Source of the DNA: an uncultured Clostridia bacterium
GTDB lineage: Bacteria > Bacillota > Clostridia > Oscillospirales > Acutalibacteraceae
Assembly (NCBI GenBank): GCA_937919155.1
Contig: CALFPM010000129.1
Coordinates: forward strand, 1-7,718
Reading direction: 5' to 3'
Length of the DNA stretch: 7,718 nt
Part shown: positions 5,947-7,718 of the stretch, piece after piece
Layout of the letters: each line of letters starts with the position of its first letter
Position numbering within the stretch: position 1 is the first letter of the stretch
Made by a program: the position numbers and the translations under genes
The notes under the pieces: model-generated
The model's input: the letters and a program-made list of their open reading frames with translations, nothing else
Database searches by the model: none
What the model was told of the DNA's origin: nothing

Positions 5947-5991
5947 ATTGACTTTTTATGCCATTGTCAATATACTTATTAATGATTAATA
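5947..5991. promoter_or_regulatory. Overlapping dyad symmetries across the MATE promoter
   Basis: Two symmetric elements sit on this promoter. ATTGAC (5947-5952) and GTCAAT (5966-5971) flank the spacer, and TATTAAT-G-ATTAATA (5977-5991) covers the predicted transcript start. Efflux genes are often controlled by small dimeric repressors that bind such sites, but the region is very AT-rich, so chance symmetry is possible. Confidence 0.35.
5948..5976 (+). promoter_or_regulatory. Sigma-A promoter for the MATE transporter gene
   Basis: -35 TTGACT (5948-5953), exactly 17 bases, -10 TATACT (5971-5976); each hexamer matches 5 of 6 consensus bases. The predicted transcript starts near 5983, about 29 bases before the ATG at 6012. 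It overlaps the first codons of the longest possible reading frame (from 5958), which argues for the later start. Confidence 0.8.
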
Positions 5992-6011
5992 TTTACCTTG
6001 AGGAAATGATA

Positions 6012-7364
6012 ATGAATTCACAGAAAAGCTTTTTAAAAAATATGTTGAAACTTGCCTTGCCCATTGCATTACAGCAGCTTCTTGTGTCCTGCGCTCAGCT
6101 TGTGGACACGGCAATGGTAACAGGTCTGGGCAATGTTGTTGTGTCCTCCGTTGGGGTATCGTCAAGATGGATTTTCCTGATGAACCTTTTCTATTTCGGC
6201 ATTTCATCGGGCACGGCGGCAATGATAGCTCAGTTCTGGGGCGCAAAAGAAAAGGATAACATCCGCAAGTCCTACGGCATCGCCCTTATCTTCGGCTCGG
6301 TTGTTGCGGCGGTTTTCACCCTTGCAATGTTCTTTATGCCAAGGCAGCTTATCAGAGTTTTCACCTCGGAGCAGGCGGTTATCGACACAGCGGCGCAATA
6401 TATGCGCATCGTTGCCTTTATGGCACCTTTCGCGGCGTTCAATCAGATATCCTGCGTTGCACTCCGCTCAACAGAAAGGGTTAATCCGCCTCTTTACACA
6501 TCAATCATATCCGTTGGACTCAACACTTTTCTCAACTATGTGCTCATCAACGGCAAGCTTGGTCTGCCCGCAATGGGAATAAAGGGCGCGGCAATTGCAA
6601 CCCTCACCTCAACCGCAACGCAGGCAATCCTTCTTTTCATTGTTCTGCGCACATCAAAGGATGTTTATAACGCAAAATACAAAGAGTTTTTCACCATCGG
6701 CAAAAATTTCTTCCGCAGATTTTCCGTTGTGTGCCTGCCTGTTGTTTTCAACGAGGTTGCCTGGGCAATGGGCACAAACATTTACTCCATGGTTTTCGCA
6801 AGGCAGGGCAGTGAAGCTTATGCAGGCTACACGATTTTCAGCTCTGTTGAACAGATCGCCTTTGTTTTCTTCGTTGGTATCTGCCACGCCTGCTCGATAA
6901 TGACAGGCAAAACCATCGGCGAGGGCAATGAAAGCGGCGCATACAAGCTTGCAAAAAAGTTTGTGATAATGACTCCGCTTATCGGCATTGCAACGGGCAG
7001 CGTGCTTGCATCGGTGCGCAACCCCCTGCTTTCACTGCTCAACATTGAAACTCAGGCGGCATTCGACCTTGCATCAAGCCTTATCCTGCTTTACTGTATG
7101 TGGTTACCGTTCAGAAATATTCCGTACACCCTCATCGTGGGAACTTTCCGCGCAGGCGGCGACACAAAAATCGGCATTGTTTATGATATGATTTCGCTTT
7201 ATCTGCTCGGCGTGCCCGTTGTGGCATACCTCGGACTTATTGCAAAGGTTGATTTCGTATATCTTATTCTTGCAATGTATCTTTGCGAAGATATACCGAA
7301 AATCATAATGAGTTTATGCCGTTTCAAGAGCAAAAAATGGATAAGAAATCTTACAGGCAATTAA
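6012..7364 (+). CDS. MATE family efflux transporter (NorM/DinF-like)
   Basis: A 450-residue membrane protein with about 12 hydrophobic segments, the standard MATE size and topology. It should export drugs, cations or metabolites in exchange for Na+ or H+. Signatures include ALPIALQQLL with QLVDTAMVTGLG (15-40), the N-lobe end LNYVLINGKLGLPAMGIKGAAIAT (174-197), and the second-lobe GTFRAGGDTKIGI (377-389). The start is ATG 6012, preceded by GAGGA (6000-6004) at a 7-base distance; a frame beginning at 5958 would include the promoter and has no ribosome binding site. It is divergent from the aldolase operon and stands alone between its promoter and a terminator. Substrate cannot be predicted from sequence. 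Confidence 0.92.
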   Translation: MNSQKSFLKNMLKLALPIALQQLLVSCAQLVDTAMVTGLGNVVVSSVGVSSRWIFLMNLFYFGISSGTAAMIAQFWGAKEKDNIRKSYGIALIFGSVVAAVFTLAMFFMPRQLIRVFTSEQAVIDTAAQYMRIVAFMAPFAAFNQISCVALRSTERVNPPLYTSIISVGLNTFLNYVLINGKLGLPAMGIKGAAIATLTSTATQAILLFIVLRTSKDVYNAKYKEFFTIGKNFFRRFSVVCLPVVFNEVAWAMGTNIYSMVFARQGSEAYAGYTIFSSVEQIAFVFFVGICHACSIMTGKTIGEGNESGAYKLAKKFVIMTPLIGIATGSVLASVRNPLLSLLNIETQAAFDLASSLILLYCMWLPFRNIPYTLIVGTFRAGGDTKIGIVYDMISLYLLGVPVVAYLGLIAKVDFVYLILAMYLCEDIPKIIMSLCRFKSKKWIRNLTGN

Positions 7365-7369
7365 AGCTC

Positions 7370-7406
7370 AAGGACTGTCTCACTTTGCAGTGAAACAGTC
7401 CTTTTT
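7370..7406 (+). terminator. Intrinsic terminator after the MATE gene
   Basis: A 15-base stem (7370-7384 with 7389-7403) has a single mismatch and a TTGC loop, followed by TTTTT (7402-7406). It starts 5 bases after the stop. On the minus strand the hairpin is not followed by a good T-run, so it chiefly serves the MATE transcript, though it may slow the convergent one. Confidence 0.88.
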
Positions 7407-7718
7407 CATTTCTTTATTTGATTGATTACCGAATCATAAATGCATTCTATTCCGCGTTTGATTGCAAGCTTTTCAAGAAGATCGTAAAGCCAATCAGGGG
7501 CATCCTCTTTAAACAAGCTTTGATACCCCGCAAATTCAGATATATCGGGATTTGCTGTGTTTTTTCCGTCTTTAACCGAAAAAATAAATCTGCCTGAGCT
7601 GAACGGTGTCAGACTTCCGATTTCAAAATAATTGACCGTCAGCTGAACGGTGACAAGCTGACCATTTCCGGCGATGGCTGGACTTATGAAGTCCGAATCA
7701 CAGAGCAGCCATCTGTCA
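7406..7718 (-). CDS. Hypothetical protein, C-terminal part (gene runs off the right end)
   Basis: The frame is open from the window edge to a TGA at 7406-7408, giving 103 residues with no stop. The visible part starts with a probable beta-rich region (LVTVQLTVNYFEIG, around 21-34, then RFIFSVKDG) and ends in a helical tail (DWLYDLLEKLAIKRGIECIYDSVINQIKK is the last part, 75-103). Codons after about residue 26 match the window's usual style, which supports a real gene. The outer ~70 bases are more GC-rich, and a plausible plus-strand frame also crosses them, so that part is uncertain. I do not recognise the family. It converges on the MATE gene. Confidence 0.55.
   Translation of the reverse strand, partial: DRWLLCDSDFISPAIAGNGQLVTVQLTVNYFEIGSLTPFSSGRFIFSVKDGKNTANPDISEFAGYQSLFKEDAPDWLYDLLEKLAIKRGIECIYDSVINQIKK

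Noticed and set aside
5958..6011. Longer MATE start at ATG 5958
   Set aside because: It lies between the -35 and -10 of a good promoter and lacks a ribosome binding site; ATG 6012 has GAGGA at the right distance.
7638..7662. Inverted repeat GTCAGCT-N11-AGCTGAC near the right end
   Set aside because: Seven-base arms inside a coding frame with no T-run and no promoter nearby; probably chance.

Overview
The window reads as a piece of a Clostridia-type Firmicutes genome, probably from an uncultured gut or rumen Oscillospirales-like bacterium. Clues are strong purine-rich ribosome binding sites (GGAGG, AGGAGG), sigma-A style promoters, a stand-alone BioY, a PrpC/Stp-type PP2C phosphatase and moderate GC content with CTT/GTT/GCA-rich codons. 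The lineage is inferred, because no rRNA or marker gene is present.

Left end (1-824, minus strand): one open frame runs off the window. Its first ~100 residues look like a KdpD-type universal stress protein domain. The rest is an acidic, helical stretch I do not recognise, with much more GC-ending codons. The change falls near 500-530 and may mark a chimeric assembly joint or a natural fusion. Positions 825-930 hold divergent promoters.

Plus-strand operon (931-3380): a BadF/BcrA-family N-acetylglucosamine-type kinase, the biotin transporter subunit BioY, and a monoacylglycerol-lipase-type alpha/beta hydrolase that overlaps bioY by 4 bases. Two nearly identical palindromes, one in the kinase 3' end and one just before bioY, look like regulatory sites. 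A perfect bidirectional hairpin terminator (3382-3405) ends this operon and the convergent one.

Minus-strand operon (5831 down to 3410): an unusual member of the DHDPS/NAL aldolase superfamily, then 22 bases later a membrane-anchored PP2C phosphatase. The phosphatase has a threonine-rich, probably extracellular, repetitive tail. Its promoter (TTGATT, 17 bases, TATAAT) is bracketed by an inverted repeat TTCACCTA/TAGGTGAA.

Divergent plus-strand gene (6012-7364): a MATE-family efflux transporter with its own promoter, dyad symmetries over that promoter, and a strong terminator. It converges on the 3' end of an unrecognised minus-strand gene that runs off the right end.

I see no CRISPR array, tRNA, rRNA, insertion sequence or integrase. 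No stretch over 300 bases lacks a coding frame. The points most worth following are the twin palindromes next to bioY, the phosphatase with its Thr-rich tail, the operator-like repeats around the 5.9 kb divergent promoters, and the composition change at the left end.
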